Origin: Marinobacter sp. LV10R510-11A
GTDB taxonomy: Bacteria > Pseudomonadota > Gammaproteobacteria > Pseudomonadales > Oleiphilaceae
Direction: 5' to 3'
DNA length: 64,000 bases
NCBI RefSeq assembly: GCF_900215155.1
Contig: NZ_LT907980.1
Coordinates: 2,356,001-2,420,000, forward strand
Positions 53,900 through 63,090 of this stretch are shown piece after piece (position 1 is the stretch's first letter; each line of letters opens with the position of its first letter). The position numbers and the translations under genes were made by a program. The notes beneath the pieces were generated by a model. It was not told the DNA's origin, made no database searches, and was given only the letters and a program-made list of their open reading frames with translations.

Positions 53900-56074
53900 G
53901 TGCCACCCACCGCACGAATTGCACTGAACCGTCCACTCAGAAGGCTATTCGATTATACCGTTCCGCCGGGGCTCACTCTAAAACCGGGCCAGCGCGTGAG
54001 AATTCCCTTTGGGCGCCAGCAAGCCATTGGCCTGATTGTGGAAACTGATATTACCCCACCCGAAGGCATCATCCTCAAACCTGTCCAAAATGCCCTGGAA
54101 GACTGGCCTGCTTTGCCCAAAGAAACTTTTAAGCTGCTGAGCTGGGCTAGCGATTATTATCAGCACCCACTGGGTGAATGCCTATTCACCGCCCTCCCCC
54201 CAGCATTACGACGGGGCCGGCCAGCCATCGAGAAGACCGAAGACTGGTGGCAGGCCTGCGGCAGCAGTGCCACTTTGCCAGCAAACGCCCACAAGCAGAA
54301 AAACTTGCTGGACTGGGTTGCACAACATGAATCTGGTGTAAAAGGCAGCGACACTGTTAGAGCGGGCTTCACCCGGGCTCAGCTTAAATCCCTGAGCGAC
54401 AAGGAATTAATTCGGGCGGTAGCGCCTGCGGAGGTAAGCACTCAAGGCCAGAAATACAATGAAACCGTAGCGGCTCCAGAGCTATCCGCTGCACAGCAAG
54501 AAGCGGCCACCCAGCTCCCGCCCCCCGAGGACGGCTTTAGCGCCTCCCTTCTATATGGCATCACTGGCAGCGGCAAAACAGAGGTTTATCTACATTACTT
54601 AAAAAATAATCTCTCATCCCAGGATCAGGCGCTGGTACTGGTTCCGGAAATAAACCTGACACCGCAAACCGTTGCCCGGTTCCAGCGCTATTTTGGCGAG
54701 CGCATTCTCGTGTGGCACTCAGCCCTGAACGACAGCGAGCGCCTGAACGCCTGGCTGAAAATCCGCAACGGGGAGCCAATTATTCTTATTGGCACCCGCT
54801 CTGCCGTATTGCTTCCGTTTATTGGGCTGAAAACCCTGATCGTAGACGAAGAACACGATAGCTCTTATAAGCAGGGCGAGGGCTTTCGTTACTCAGGCCG
54901 AGACGTAGCTGTATATCGCGCTCACCTGAACCGCTGCCCGGTTATTCTGGGTTCGGCTACGCCTTCTCTCGAGTCTTACCACAATGCCCTTGGCGGAAAA
55001 TACCGACTTATCCGGCTTGAAGAGCGTGCAGGGAACGCCCTGCCACCCTCCATCAGCCTACTGGACATTCGCAGCCGACCGCTTGAGGGAGGCCTCTCCC
55101 GCCCTGCACTACAGGCACTTAAACAAACTTTGGACAGCGGCAACCAAGCACTGGTGTTTGTAAACCGTCGGGGCTTTGCCCCGGTAATGATGTGTTTTGA
55201 CTGCGGCCACATGGTTGAGTGCCCGCGCTGCGACACACGCCTTACCTATCACCGCCGTGACCGGGCGATGCGATGCCATCACTGTGACTACCAAACCGCG
55301 GCAACCGAAACCTGCCCCAAGTGTAAAAGTGAAGCCTTCAAGCCGGTTGGCCAAGGCACCGAGCAAACGGAAGATATTCTCGCGGCCAGCTTTCCGGATA
55401 CGCCCATCGTTCGTGTCGACCGGGATAGCACACAGCGCAAAGGCAGCATCCAGAGCATCTTGAAACAGGTACACACCGGAAAACCCTGCATCCTCGTGGG
55501 AACCCAGATGCTAGCCAAGGGCCATGACTTCCCAGATGTAACCCTGGTAATTGTAATAAATGCCGACGGGGGGCTTTTCAGCATCGACTTCCGGGCTCCA
55601 GAGCAATTGCTCCAGACACTACTGCAGGTAAGCGGTCGGGCCGGGCGTGGCACGAAAATCGGCAAAGTGGTTGTACAAACGTGTCACAGCGACCACCCCC
55701 TCCTCAGAACGCTCTGCAATGGCCGCTACCTGGACATGGCGGATCAACTTCTTGAGGAACGCGAAGCCGGACAGTTTCCTCCGTTTCGCTCCATGGCAAT
55801 CTTTCGCGCCGAAGCGGAAACCATGGAACACAGCCTGCAAATACTGGATCGCATAAAACCACTCACTAACGCACCGGGCATCGAAACCTGGGGCCCGTTA
55901 CCCGCATTGATCGCACGCCGGGCCGACAGATACCGAGCGCAACTTGTACTAAACACCGACAATCGGTTGAGGCTCAATAGGCTGCTGACCGGCATTTGCC
56001 AAACACTCGAACAAGAAAGAACACCCAAAGGTGCGAAATGGATGATTGATGTGGATCCCCAGGAAACCGGCTAA
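53900..56074 (+). CDS. priA: PriA, primosomal replication restart helicase
   Basis: About 724 residues. I choose GTG at 53900 because AAGGAG lies 6 nt before it and the family N-terminus (ARIALNRPLRRLFDYTVP) begins just after; the frame open to 53801 adds unrelated residues. 3'-DNA-binding domain, then helicase with Walker A GITGSGKTEVY and DEEH in IVDEEHDSSYKQ; zinc-binding cysteines in CFDCGHMVECPRC and CHHCDYQ...CPKC. Restarts stalled forks by loading DnaB. Confidence 0.96.
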   Translation: MPPTARIALNRPLRRLFDYTVPPGLTLKPGQRVRIPFGRQQAIGLIVETDITPPEGIILKPVQNALEDWPALPKETFKLLSWASDYYQHPLGECLFTALPPALRRGRPAIEKTEDWWQACGSSATLPANAHKQKNLLDWVAQHESGVKGSDTVRAGFTRAQLKSLSDKELIRAVAPAEVSTQGQKYNETVAAPELSAAQQEAATQLPPPEDGFSASLLYGITGSGKTEVYLHYLKNNLSSQDQALVLVPEINLTPQTVARFQRYFGERILVWHSALNDSERLNAWLKIRNGEPIILIGTRSAVLLPFIGLKTLIVDEEHDSSYKQGEGFRYSGRDVAVYRAHLNRCPVILGSATPSLESYHNALGGKYRLIRLEERAGNALPPSISLLDIRSRPLEGGLSRPALQALKQTLDSGNQALVFVNRRGFAPVMMCFDCGHMVECPRCDTRLTYHRRDRAMRCHHCDYQTAATETCPKCKSEAFKPVGQGTEQTEDILAASFPDTPIVRVDRDSTQRKGSIQSILKQVHTGKPCILVGTQMLAKGHDFPDVTLVIVINADGGLFSIDFRAPEQLLQTLLQVSGRAGRGTKIGKVVVQTCHSDHPLLRTLCNGRYLDMADQLLEEREAGQFPPFRSMAIFRAEAETMEHSLQILDRIKPLTNAPGIETWGPLPALIARRADRYRAQLVLNTDNRLRLNRLLTGICQTLEQERTPKGAKWMIDVDPQETG

Positions 56075-56176
56075 GCCGCCCTGATTCAAAGGGCTAAGCC
56101 GTGTTACAAACAATTGCACAAATGAATACTAATCAGCATTGTGAGGATAGAACCTATGCTATGCTTTTCGGCAAAT

Positions 56177-56182
56177 TATAAT
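56177..56182 (+). promoter_or_regulatory. Candidate -10 box upstream of the repeat lipoprotein gene
   Basis: Perfect TATAAT at 56177-56182, about 90 nt before the ATG. No good -35 box lies 16-18 nt upstream (best CTATGC), so an activator or an alternative sigma factor may be needed if this is used. Confidence 0.35.
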
Positions 56183-56271
56183 CGAAACCTATAAATGTAC
56201 CTTAGCTTGCAGCGTTCACGCGGGGAATACGCATTTAGGGGCTTGTGCTGTAACGGAAACTGGAGAAAAAA

Positions 56272-59200
56272 ATGTCAAGGAAATTTCTTGCGCGTGCGTC
56301 GGCGTTGTCGCTGGCGGTATTTTTAGCCGCCTGTGGTGGCGACGATAGCTCTACCCCACTTGCCGGCATTGGTTCGGATAATCCTGACACATCACCGGAC
56401 ACGGGGCAGGATGACGCTGATACCAATACCCCAACACCAACTCTTTCAATTACCGCTAACCCTGCAGAAGTGACCGCTGGCAACAGTAGAAGAATTACCA
56501 TATCTGCCTTCGACACTAACGGTGAAAAAGTAACTGAAGCAGCCGACCAAGTTGTTCTTGGCTCAGTGTGTGCCAACTCCACCGATGGCGGTATCGCAGC
56601 AACATTTGAAAACAACAATCTGAGCATTTCTGAAGGCTCTGTCTTCACAAATTACACACCAACGGAAGCTTGCATCGGTACCGATACCATCAGTGCTCGC
56701 TGGAATGGTAATGACGAAGTAAAAGCAGAACTTGACATTACGGTACAAGCGGCACCTCCGTCTCCCGGTTTGACACCCACTCTTTCAATTACCGCCAACC
56801 CCTCGCCAGTCATCGCTGGCAATAGCAGCCAAATCACCGTATCGGCTGTTGACGCTAACGGGAATAAAATAACCGGAAATAACCAAGTTACCCTCAACTC
56901 TGTGTGCTTTGCATCCAATACCGCGACATTTGACAGTACGAATTTGAGCATTACTGAAGGAACGGTTTTTACCAACTACACACCATCAGAGGCTTGTAGT
57001 GGCACTGACACCATAAGCGCTCGCTGGAATGGCGACGATGATATAAAAACAGAAGTTGTCATTACAGTGCAGGAACCACAAACTCCTGTGCGCACTATCT
57101 CTACTCTCACAATTACCGCCAACCCTGCAGAAGTGACCGCTGGCAACAGTAGAAGAATTACCATATCTGCCTTCGACACTAACGGTGAAAAAGTAACTGA
57201 AGCAGCCGACCAAGTTGTTCTTGGCTCAGTGTGTGCCAACTCCACCGATGGCGGTATCGCAGCAACATTTGAAAACAACAATCTGAGCATTTCTGAAGGC
57301 TCTGTCTTCACAAATTACACACCAGCAGAAGCTTGCGTTGGGACCGATACCATCAGTGCCCGCTTGAATGCTAATGACGAAGTAAAAGCAGAACTTGAAA
57401 TTACGGTGCTAGAACCTCAGAGACAGAATCTCCAGCTTGGGTACTTTGATAGCAATGGTGATTTCATCGCTGGAAAAATCAAGGCTAACCTCACTGCGTT
57501 AACAATCACGAGTGACGAAAGCGAGCCGCGCAAGGCGAGCCTGGAGGTTGCTGTGGTTGATACGAAGAACAGCAACTCTTTAGTTTTAGACAGTGACAAC
57601 CAGATTACATTTTTCTCTGCCTGCGCGAGTTCTGGAGACGAGTGGGCACAAATTACACCACCAACAATATCAGCCGAAGCCGGCACGGTACTTGCCGAGT
57701 ACACACCTAACGAAAGGTGCATAGGTGAAGATACCCTATTCGCCAGACTTAATGATAACTATGAAATTAAGGCCGACGTTACCTTCACCAATACGCCTGA
57801 AGTAGCAACCCCGGCTCCTGTGCTTAAAGTGGGCTCTTTCGACGGCGATAATTTTCAGCTCGATGTCATCGGAGCGAGCAACCCAGTCTTAACGATTCCT
57901 TCTTCGGGTGTAGCAGAAACTCAACTTCGGGTAGCAGTAGTCGATCAGACCGACACTAAAATAATCGGGACATCATATAATGTCGCCTTCACGTCTGTAT
58001 GCCTCGACGCTGGCAGAGCGACGATAGACGACACAACCGGAATCACTGACAGCGGTGAAGTTCTGGCAACTTACACAGCAAGCGCAGAATGTCTCGGTAC
58101 AGATACCGTCTACGCTATTGTTGATGGCAACAATGAGCTTAGAGCATCAACCGATCTCTTCGTATCGACAACGTCTTTGGCTCTGGGCTCACTAGACGGT
58201 GCCGGCCTTTTTGACAAGGGAGTTCTGCGTACCGGTAGCAGTGAGCTTGACTACAATACCAACGCATCACCTGAAACCGAGATTCGTTCGGTTGTTGCCA
58301 AGGTTGACGATCAAGGCAACTTTGAGGTTTTGGCCGGAGCGGAGATAAACCTCGAGTTTTTCTCAATCTGTTCTGACTCCAACCTTTCCACGATAACAAG
58401 CAGTGGAACAACACAGTCGGGTGAATTAATTAGCACCTACACAGCTGATGGCTGCGTAGGAACAGACACAATATATGCCCGCATTGCCGGAACAACGGAT
58501 CTTGCGTCTGCCGAGATAACCATCAAGGCAAAAGAGGGGCTGGATCTCCAGCTTGGGCACTTCGACAACTCCGGCAACCCATTCAGCGAAGGCGTGATTG
58601 GCAATGACCGTGCCACCGCACTGTTGCCTGGTGCACAAACCAAGCTGTATGTCTCCATTTTAGACGGTGCTACAGATGAGCAGGTTCAGGGGCAGCCACT
58701 GACGGTGGACTTTGTATCCTTGTGTGGTGAGCAACCCGGCGCCGAGTCACCGCTGTCTACCAACACGAGCACTATCAGCCTGGGCTATACAGAAATTCTG
58801 TACACAGCCAAAAGCTGTGGCAATCTGACAGAAGACACAATCACCGCAACGCTTACGGGCGCAGAAGGCTTGTCAGCAAAAGCTGAAGCGAAAATCACGC
58901 TCGATAAAGCTCCTGCTAACTCACTTACGGCCGGGTTACCGACGCCCAACTCCATTGCTCCCGCCTTTTTACCAACTGACGGTCGTGAAACTACTTCAGA
59001 ACTGAAGTTTCAGCTGAAAGATAATGATGGCAACGGCCTTCCGAACGAGACCATTGCCTTTCGCCTGGACAACCCAGCTAGCGTTGATGTAGCCGACCTT
59101 TCGCCGGTTGATAGCGGTATAACCGATGCCGACGGCTTCGCTACCGTTGAAATCAAAGCTATCGAAAACTTTGACAACGTTGTATTCCGGGTTATTGCCA

Positions 59201-59928
59201 GCTATGACGACGGCAGCGGCAACACACTGGAAGCATATTCAGCGCCGATCGCCGTTAACTCGAAGCTGCCATACGCCGATAGATTCTCCATCAGCACCAG
59301 CAACTTTGCACCAGATACCCGCGGGATTGATGGCGTTCAAGTTCCGCTAACCTTGCTGGCGGCGGACGACGAAGGCAATCGCATTCGTGGCAATACCGTG
59401 GTCAACTTCAGAACAGACATCGGCAGCATTGAACCGGAGTGCGTTTTGGATGACCAGGGTCGTTGTTCCGTTACCTGGGAAAGCCTGGGCATTAACACAA
59501 ATTATGCTGAAATAACGGCCTATACCCATGGCCGCCTGGCGGATGGTAGCACTGGAGAAATCGAGACCAAGGTCCGCATGTTGATGACAACATCCACAGG
59601 TGTGACTGTATCTTTGAATTCAAATACGATCCCTGCAACAGGTGGCGAGTTCTGTGCCGAAGCCTCTGTTGACTTGGGTAGTCCTAGCAGCGACTACTCT
59701 CCACCAGTTGGCACAGAGCTGACGTTTGAAGTAACCAACGGGACACTTCTTCCCACCTCTTCCAGCAGCTATACACTGGGATCATCCTCGGCTTTGCTGG
59801 ATGAACCATACAGCTTTACTGGCTGCACCTTTATAGAGCCTGACCCAGCTAGCTCAGAGCTCATGAAGCTAACAGTGACTGTCACTACACCGGGAGGCAG
59901 CAGCGATTTCGACCGCGCGAGCGAATAG
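56272..59928 (+). CDS. Large repeat-containing lipoprotein with Ig-like (Big/invasin-type) domains
   Basis: 1218 residues. Signal peptide with lipobox LAAC (Cys21) followed by GGDD, so an outer-membrane lipoprotein is likely; a Pro/Thr/Asp-rich spacer follows. From about residue 56 come seven related units of roughly 100-110 residues. Each has one Cys early (VC, AC, IC or LC) and one in a conserved segment such as EACIGTDTISAR, ECLGTDTVYA or DGCVGTDTIYAR, suggesting a disulphide per unit. The C-terminal 300 residues resemble bacterial Ig-like Big_1 domains (LKDNDGNGLPNETIAFRL, AADDEGNRIRGNTVVNFRT). Units 1 and 3 share 204 identical bases. Composition is acidic and Thr-rich, as in adhesins. 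No anchor other than lipid is seen. Function unknown; surface adhesion is a guess. GGAG precedes the ATG. Confidence 0.85.
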   Translation: MSRKFLARASALSLAVFLAACGGDDSSTPLAGIGSDNPDTSPDTGQDDADTNTPTPTLSITANPAEVTAGNSRRITISAFDTNGEKVTEAADQVVLGSVCANSTDGGIAATFENNNLSISEGSVFTNYTPTEACIGTDTISARWNGNDEVKAELDITVQAAPPSPGLTPTLSITANPSPVIAGNSSQITVSAVDANGNKITGNNQVTLNSVCFASNTATFDSTNLSITEGTVFTNYTPSEACSGTDTISARWNGDDDIKTEVVITVQEPQTPVRTISTLTITANPAEVTAGNSRRITISAFDTNGEKVTEAADQVVLGSVCANSTDGGIAATFENNNLSISEGSVFTNYTPAEACVGTDTISARLNANDEVKAELEITVLEPQRQNLQLGYFDSNGDFIAGKIKANLTALTITSDESEPRKASLEVAVVDTKNSNSLVLDSDNQITFFSACASSGDEWAQITPPTISAEAGTVLAEYTPNERCIGEDTLFARLNDNYEIKADVTFTNTPEVATPAPVLKVGSFDGDNFQLDVIGASNPVLTIPSSGVAETQLRVAVVDQTDTKIIGTSYNVAFTSVCLDAGRATIDDTTGITDSGEVLATYTASAECLGTDTVYAIVDGNNELRASTDLFVSTTSLALGSLDGAGLFDKGVLRTGSSELDYNTNASPETEIRSVVAKVDDQGNFEVLAGAEINLEFFSICSDSNLSTITSSGTTQSGELISTYTADGCVGTDTIYARIAGTTDLASAEITIKAKEGLDLQLGHFDNSGNPFSEGVIGNDRATALLPGAQTKLYVSILDGATDEQVQGQPLTVDFVSLCGEQPGAESPLSTNTSTISLGYTEILYTAKSCGNLTEDTITATLTGAEGLSAKAEAKITLDKAPANSLTAGLPTPNSIAPAFLPTDGRETTSELKFQLKDNDGNGLPNETIAFRLDNPASVDVADLSPVDSGITDADGFATVEIKAIENFDNVVFRVIASYDDGSGNTLEAYSAPIAVNSKLPYADRFSISTSNFAPDTRGIDGVQVPLTLLAADDEGNRIRGNTVVNFRTDIGSIEPECVLDDQGRCSVTWESLGINTNYAEITAYTHGRLADGSTGEIETKVRMLMTTSTGVTVSLNSNTIPATGGEFCAEASVDLGSPSSDYSPPVGTELTFEVTNGTLLPTSSSSYTLGSSSALLDEPYSFTGCTFIEPDPASSELMKLTVTVTTPGGSSDFDRASE
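56458..56661 (+). repeat. 204-bp perfect direct repeat, copy 1
   Basis: Identical to 57121-57324, offset 663 nt (221 codons), in frame. Covers residues 63-130, most of unit 1 of the lipoprotein. Confidence 0.97.
57121..57324 (+). repeat. 204-bp perfect direct repeat, copy 2
   Basis: Identical to 56458-56661; covers residues 284-351 in unit 3. The unit between them (about 56780-57080) is clearly diverged. Confidence 0.97.
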
Positions 59929-59960
59929 CTCACTTTGATAAAAGTAAACTAACGAAACCA

Positions 59961-59987
59961 AAAAGCCCGGCCTCGCGCCGGGCTTTT
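59961..59987 (+). terminator. Intrinsic terminator after the repeat lipoprotein gene
   Basis: AAAAGCCCGGC / GCCGGGCTTTT with a 5-nt loop, 32 nt after the stop. Confidence 0.85.
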
Positions 59988-60014
59988 GCTTACAAAACGA
60001 GTTTCCGCGATAAT
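59986..60014 (+). promoter_or_regulatory. Candidate sigma-70 promoter for argS
   Basis: TTGCTT at 59986, 17-nt spacer, GATAAT at 60009. The -35 box begins in the T-run of the preceding terminator. Start point predicted near 60020. Confidence 0.5.
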
Positions 60015-60016
60015 AG

Positions 60017-60045
60017 CGCCCATCGAATTTCCGGTGGGCGTTTTT
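60017..60045 (+). terminator. Second terminator-like hairpin before argS
   Basis: CGCCCA / TGGGCG with a 12-nt loop, then TTTTT, ending 43 nt before the argS ATG. It may back up the first terminator. If the transcript starts near 60020 the 5' arm is mostly excluded, so attenuation is uncertain. Confidence 0.45.
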
Positions 60046-60088
60046 GCTTACCGCCTCCTCATTTTTGCAACCCGAGCCGTCCAACAGC

Positions 60089-61774
60089 ATGAAAGAGATC
60101 GTTTCCGACCTGCTCCAGTCCGCGCTGGCTTCCCTTCAATCTGAGGGTACGCTGCCTGCCGACCAGACCTACACGCCGCAAGTGGGCAACACCAAGGATA
60201 AGTCCCACGGTGATTACGCCTGCAACATTGCACTGGTTGCTGCCAAAACGGCGGGCTGTGCGCCTCGCAAGCTGGCTGAGATGCTGATCGAGAAGCTGCC
60301 GGAAAGCAGTGCCGTGGAGAAGGTGGAAATTGCCGGCCCCGGCTTTATCAACTTTTTTATGAGCACCTCCAGCGCGTTTGAGATCGTGAATACGATTCTC
60401 GATGAAGCCGGACAGTTCGGCCGAAACAGCAACGGTAAGGGTGAGAAAGTTCAGGTGGAGTTTGTTTCTGCCAACCCCACCGGCCCGCTGCATGTGGGCC
60501 ATGGCCGGGGCGCGGCCATTGGCGATTGCCTTTGCCGCCTGCTGGAAGCTAACGGCTATAACGTTACTCGGGAGTTTTATTACAACGACGCTGGGGCGCA
60601 GATCAATAATCTCGCGCTCTCGGTACAGGCTCGCGTTAAAGGCCTGACACCCGAACACGAAAGCTGGCCCGAAAACGGTTACCGCGGCGACTATATTACC
60701 AATGTTGCCAATGTTTACCTGGCTGGTGGCACCGTGACCGCAGATGACCGTGAAGTGACCGCCAGCGCCGATCCTGAGGATCGCGCCGCCATTCAGGAAT
60801 TTGCTGTGGCTTATCTGCGCCGTGAGCAGGATTTGGATCTCAAGGCCTTTGGCGTTCAGTTTGATATGTATTTTCTGGAGTCGTCCCTGTACCAAGACGG
60901 CAAGGTAGAAGCTACCGTAAAACGCCTGCAGGAGAACGGTTACACCTATGAAGACGGCGGCGCCATGTGGTTGAAGACCACAGAGTTCGGTGACGATAAA
61001 GACCGGGTGATGCGCAAACAAGACGGCGGCTACACCTATTTTCTGCCAGACGTGGCCTACCACTTGGACAAGTGGGAGCGCGGCTTTACCACCGTAATCA
61101 ACGAGCAAGGCGCCGACCACCATTCGACCGTTACGCGGGTTCGCGCAGGGCTACAGGCATTGAACGCGGGCATCCCCCAGGGTTGGCCGGATTACGTTCT
61201 GCACCAGATGGTTATGGTTACCCGATCTGGCCAGGAAGTGAAAATTTCTAAGCGCGCCGGTACTTACGTGACCATCCGCGACTTGATCGACGAAGTAGGC
61301 CGGGATGCTACGCGTTTTTTCCTCGCGGCACGGCGTGTCGACTCTCAGTTGACCTTCGATATCGACTTGGCCCGCTCCCAGACCAATGAAAACCCGGTGT
61401 ATTACATTCAGTATGCCCATGCGCGCATTTGCAGCGTGCTGCGCAAGCTGGCAACGGAAGGTGTTGATCGCGGATTCAATGAGTGCGTGGGCGATTTGTC
61501 TTTGCTCACTCTGGATGAAGAAAAGGAACTGGCAAACCAACTGGCAAAATATCCCGAATTGATTGCCAGCTCTTCCGCCCAGCGCGAACCGCATCACCTT
61601 ACGCATTACCTGAGGGATCTGGCTGGCCAGTTTCACACCTATTACAACGCCCACAAAGTACTGATTGAAGACACAGCAGTACGTGATGCCCGTGTAAGCC
61701 TTTACCTTGCTGTGCGCCAGGTAATCGACAATGGGCTTGGCCTATTGGGCGTAAGCGCACCAAAAGAGATGTAA
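60089..61774 (+). CDS. argS: ArgS, arginyl-tRNA synthetase
   Basis: 561 residues from the ATG at 60089 (MKEIVSDLL), the family's usual start; the longer frame from 60044 is dropped. N-terminal Add-1 domain, then class I motif [13 protein letters not shown], the region [19 protein letters not shown] in place of KMSKS, and a C-terminal anticodon-binding helical domain ([36 protein letters not shown] in part). Followed by a SPOR gene and hslVU, as in Pseudomonas. Confidence 0.96.
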   Translation: MKEIVSDLLQSALASLQSEGTLPADQTYTPQVGNTKDKSHGDYACNIALVAAKTAGCAPRKLAEMLIEKLPESSAVEKVEIAGPGFINFFMSTSSAFEIVNTILDEAGQFGRNSNGKGEKVQVEFVSANPTGPLHVGHGRGAAIGDCLCRLLEANGYNVTREFYYNDAGAQINNLALSVQARVKGLTPEHESWPENGYRGDYITNVANVYLAGGTVTADDREVTASADPEDRAAIQEFAVAYLRREQDLDLKAFGVQFDMYFLESSLYQDGKVEATVKRLQENGYTYEDGGAMWLKTTEFGDDKDRVMRKQDGGYTYFLPDVAYHLDKWERGFTTVINEQGADHHSTVTRVRAGLQALNAGIPQGWPDYVLHQMVMVTRSGQEVKISKRAGTYVTIRDLIDEVGRDATRFFLAARRVDSQLTFDIDLARSQTNENPVYYIQYAHARICSVLRKLATEGVDRGFNECVGDLSLLTLDEEKELANQLAKYPELIASSSAQREPHHLTHYLRDLAGQFHTYYNAHKVLIEDTAVRDARVSLYLAVRQVIDNGLGLLGVSAPKEM

Positions 61775-61783
61775 GTAGCAACA

Positions 61784-62410
61784 ATGGCCCAAGATTACGC
61801 TCGAAAAAAACGGTCGGCCACGCCGTCCACCACGTCAAAAGGAAAGCCGACCAAGGCTGCGCGCGCCCCTAAAAAGCGCACAAAGCCTGCGGCACCGGCT
61901 CGCTCCCAGCGTGGTGGCCTATCCTTGAAGTGGATCTTATCCTTGGCTACGGTCGGCGGTTTTATCGGGTTTATTGTCTACCTGAACTCCGTACCACCCA
62001 GCACCGGGCCACAACCTGCTGCCGAAAATCCGGCACAACAACCGGCGGAAAAAACCGCTAAGCAGCAAGAAAAGAAGCAACGCTTCCGGTTTTACGACAT
62101 GCTTCCCGAATCGGAGGTTATCCCCTCCAATGTCGACGAGTACGCCCCCGACCCATCCAAGCAGAACTTCGATTATATAGTGCAGTCCGGCTCTTTCCGC
62201 AGTAAAGAAGACGCAGAGCGCCAGCGGGCACAGATTGCGTTTCAGGGTCTCAGAGCTTCGGTACAACATATTGAACTCGATAGCGGTTCTGTGTGGTACC
62301 GCGTGAATGTAGGCCCGTTCACTTCACGGAGCCAGATGAGCTCCGCCATGGACAAGCTTGTGTCTATCAACATTCAGCCGCTTGCCCGGAAAATCCCAAA
62401 GGCGAACTAG
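61784..62410 (+). CDS. SPOR-domain membrane protein, FtsN-like
   Basis: 208 residues: Lys/Arg/Pro-rich cytoplasmic N-terminus, one membrane helix (about 48-66, WILSLATVGGFIGFIVYL), a Gln/Lys-rich periplasmic linker, and a SPOR domain at about 127-205 (FDYIVQSGSFRSKEDAERQRA, WYRVNVGPFTSRSQMSSAMDKL in part). Likely acts at the division septum, like FtsN. It starts 9 nt after argS and sits before hslVU, the usual place for this gene. Confidence 0.88.
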   Translation: MAQDYARKKRSATPSTTSKGKPTKAARAPKKRTKPAAPARSQRGGLSLKWILSLATVGGFIGFIVYLNSVPPSTGPQPAAENPAQQPAEKTAKQQEKKQRFRFYDMLPESEVIPSNVDEYAPDPSKQNFDYIVQSGSFRSKEDAERQRAQIAFQGLRASVQHIELDSGSVWYRVNVGPFTSRSQMSSAMDKLVSINIQPLARKIPKAN

Positions 62411-62449
62411 CCGTTCTCGAAAGCGCCGCTGCCTCATGCATCAATCCCA

Positions 62450-62477
62450 CTTGAATTATCCTATCCTGCCTCCATAA
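62450..62477 (+). promoter_or_regulatory. Candidate sigma-32 (heat-shock) promoter for hslVU
   Basis: CTTGAA at 62450-62455, 14-nt spacer, CTCCATAA at 62470-62477, close to the RpoH consensus CTTGAA-N13-15-CCCCATNT (one clear mismatch in the CCCCAT part). About 33 nt remain before the hslV ATG. HslVU is a known RpoH regulon member. Confidence 0.6.
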
Positions 62478-62516
62478 CTTGCCAATACTGATTTTTATCC
62501 GGCAATTGGAGCCAGA

Positions 62517-63077
62517 ATGACTACCATACTTTCCGTCAGACGCGATGACGAAGTTGCCATGGGTGGCGACGGCCAGGTTTCTCTGGGCAACACCGTAATG
62601 AAGGGTAACGCCCGCAAAGTTCGCCGTCTTTACAACGGCAAGGTGATCGCCGGTTTTGCAGGTGGCACCGCAGACGCCTTCACTCTATTTGAGCGCTTTG
62701 AAGCCCAGCTTGAGAAGTACCAAGGCAACCTAACGAAAGCAGCCGTTGAACTGGCCAAAGACTGGCGCACAGACAGGGCGTTGCGACGACTGGAGGCGCT
62801 TTTGGCCGTGGCGGATGAAACCGCATCTTTAATTATTACTGGTAATGGCGATGTGATCGAACCTGAACAGGGGTTGATTGCGATTGGTTCTGGCGGCCCG
62901 TTTGCTCAGGCATCAGCCCGCGCACTGCTTGAGAACACCGATCTTTCCGCCCATGATATTGTGGAAAAAGGTTTGAATATAGCTGCGGATATCTGCATTT
63001 ATACGAACCACAACCGCACCATTGAAACGCTTTCTACCAGTGTAGCCGCCACAGAACCACCCTCCAAAAACGATTGA
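62517..63077 (+). CDS. hslV: HslV, proteasome-like peptidase subunit
   Basis: 186 residues. Thr2 after Met removal is the catalytic nucleophile ([21 protein letters not shown] region), with [28 protein letters not shown] (partly quoted) and [22 protein letters not shown]. Forms a double hexameric ring capped by HslU to degrade unfolded proteins. The body ends with a short acidic tail of weak conservation. Confidence 0.97.
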   Translation: MTTILSVRRDDEVAMGGDGQVSLGNTVMKGNARKVRRLYNGKVIAGFAGGTADAFTLFERFEAQLEKYQGNLTKAAVELAKDWRTDRALRRLEALLAVADETASLIITGNGDVIEPEQGLIAIGSGGPFAQASARALLENTDLSAHDIVEKGLNIAADICIYTNHNRTIETLSTSVAATEPPSKND

Positions 63078-63090
63078 TCCGGAGCAAACA

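Noticed and set aside
56084-56106. Weak hairpin (GCCCT / AGGGC) after priA
   Set aside because: Five-bp stem without a T-run; not a convincing terminator.
56150-56200. 12-codon reading frame (MLCFSANYNRNL) before the lipoprotein gene
   Set aside because: A GAGGA lies upstream, but the frame overlaps the candidate -10 box and nothing else supports translation.
60059-61123. Long open frame (354 codons) on the minus strand inside argS
   Set aside because: It is antisense to a clear argS, has no recognisable domain or ribosome binding site, and arises from codon bias of the real gene.
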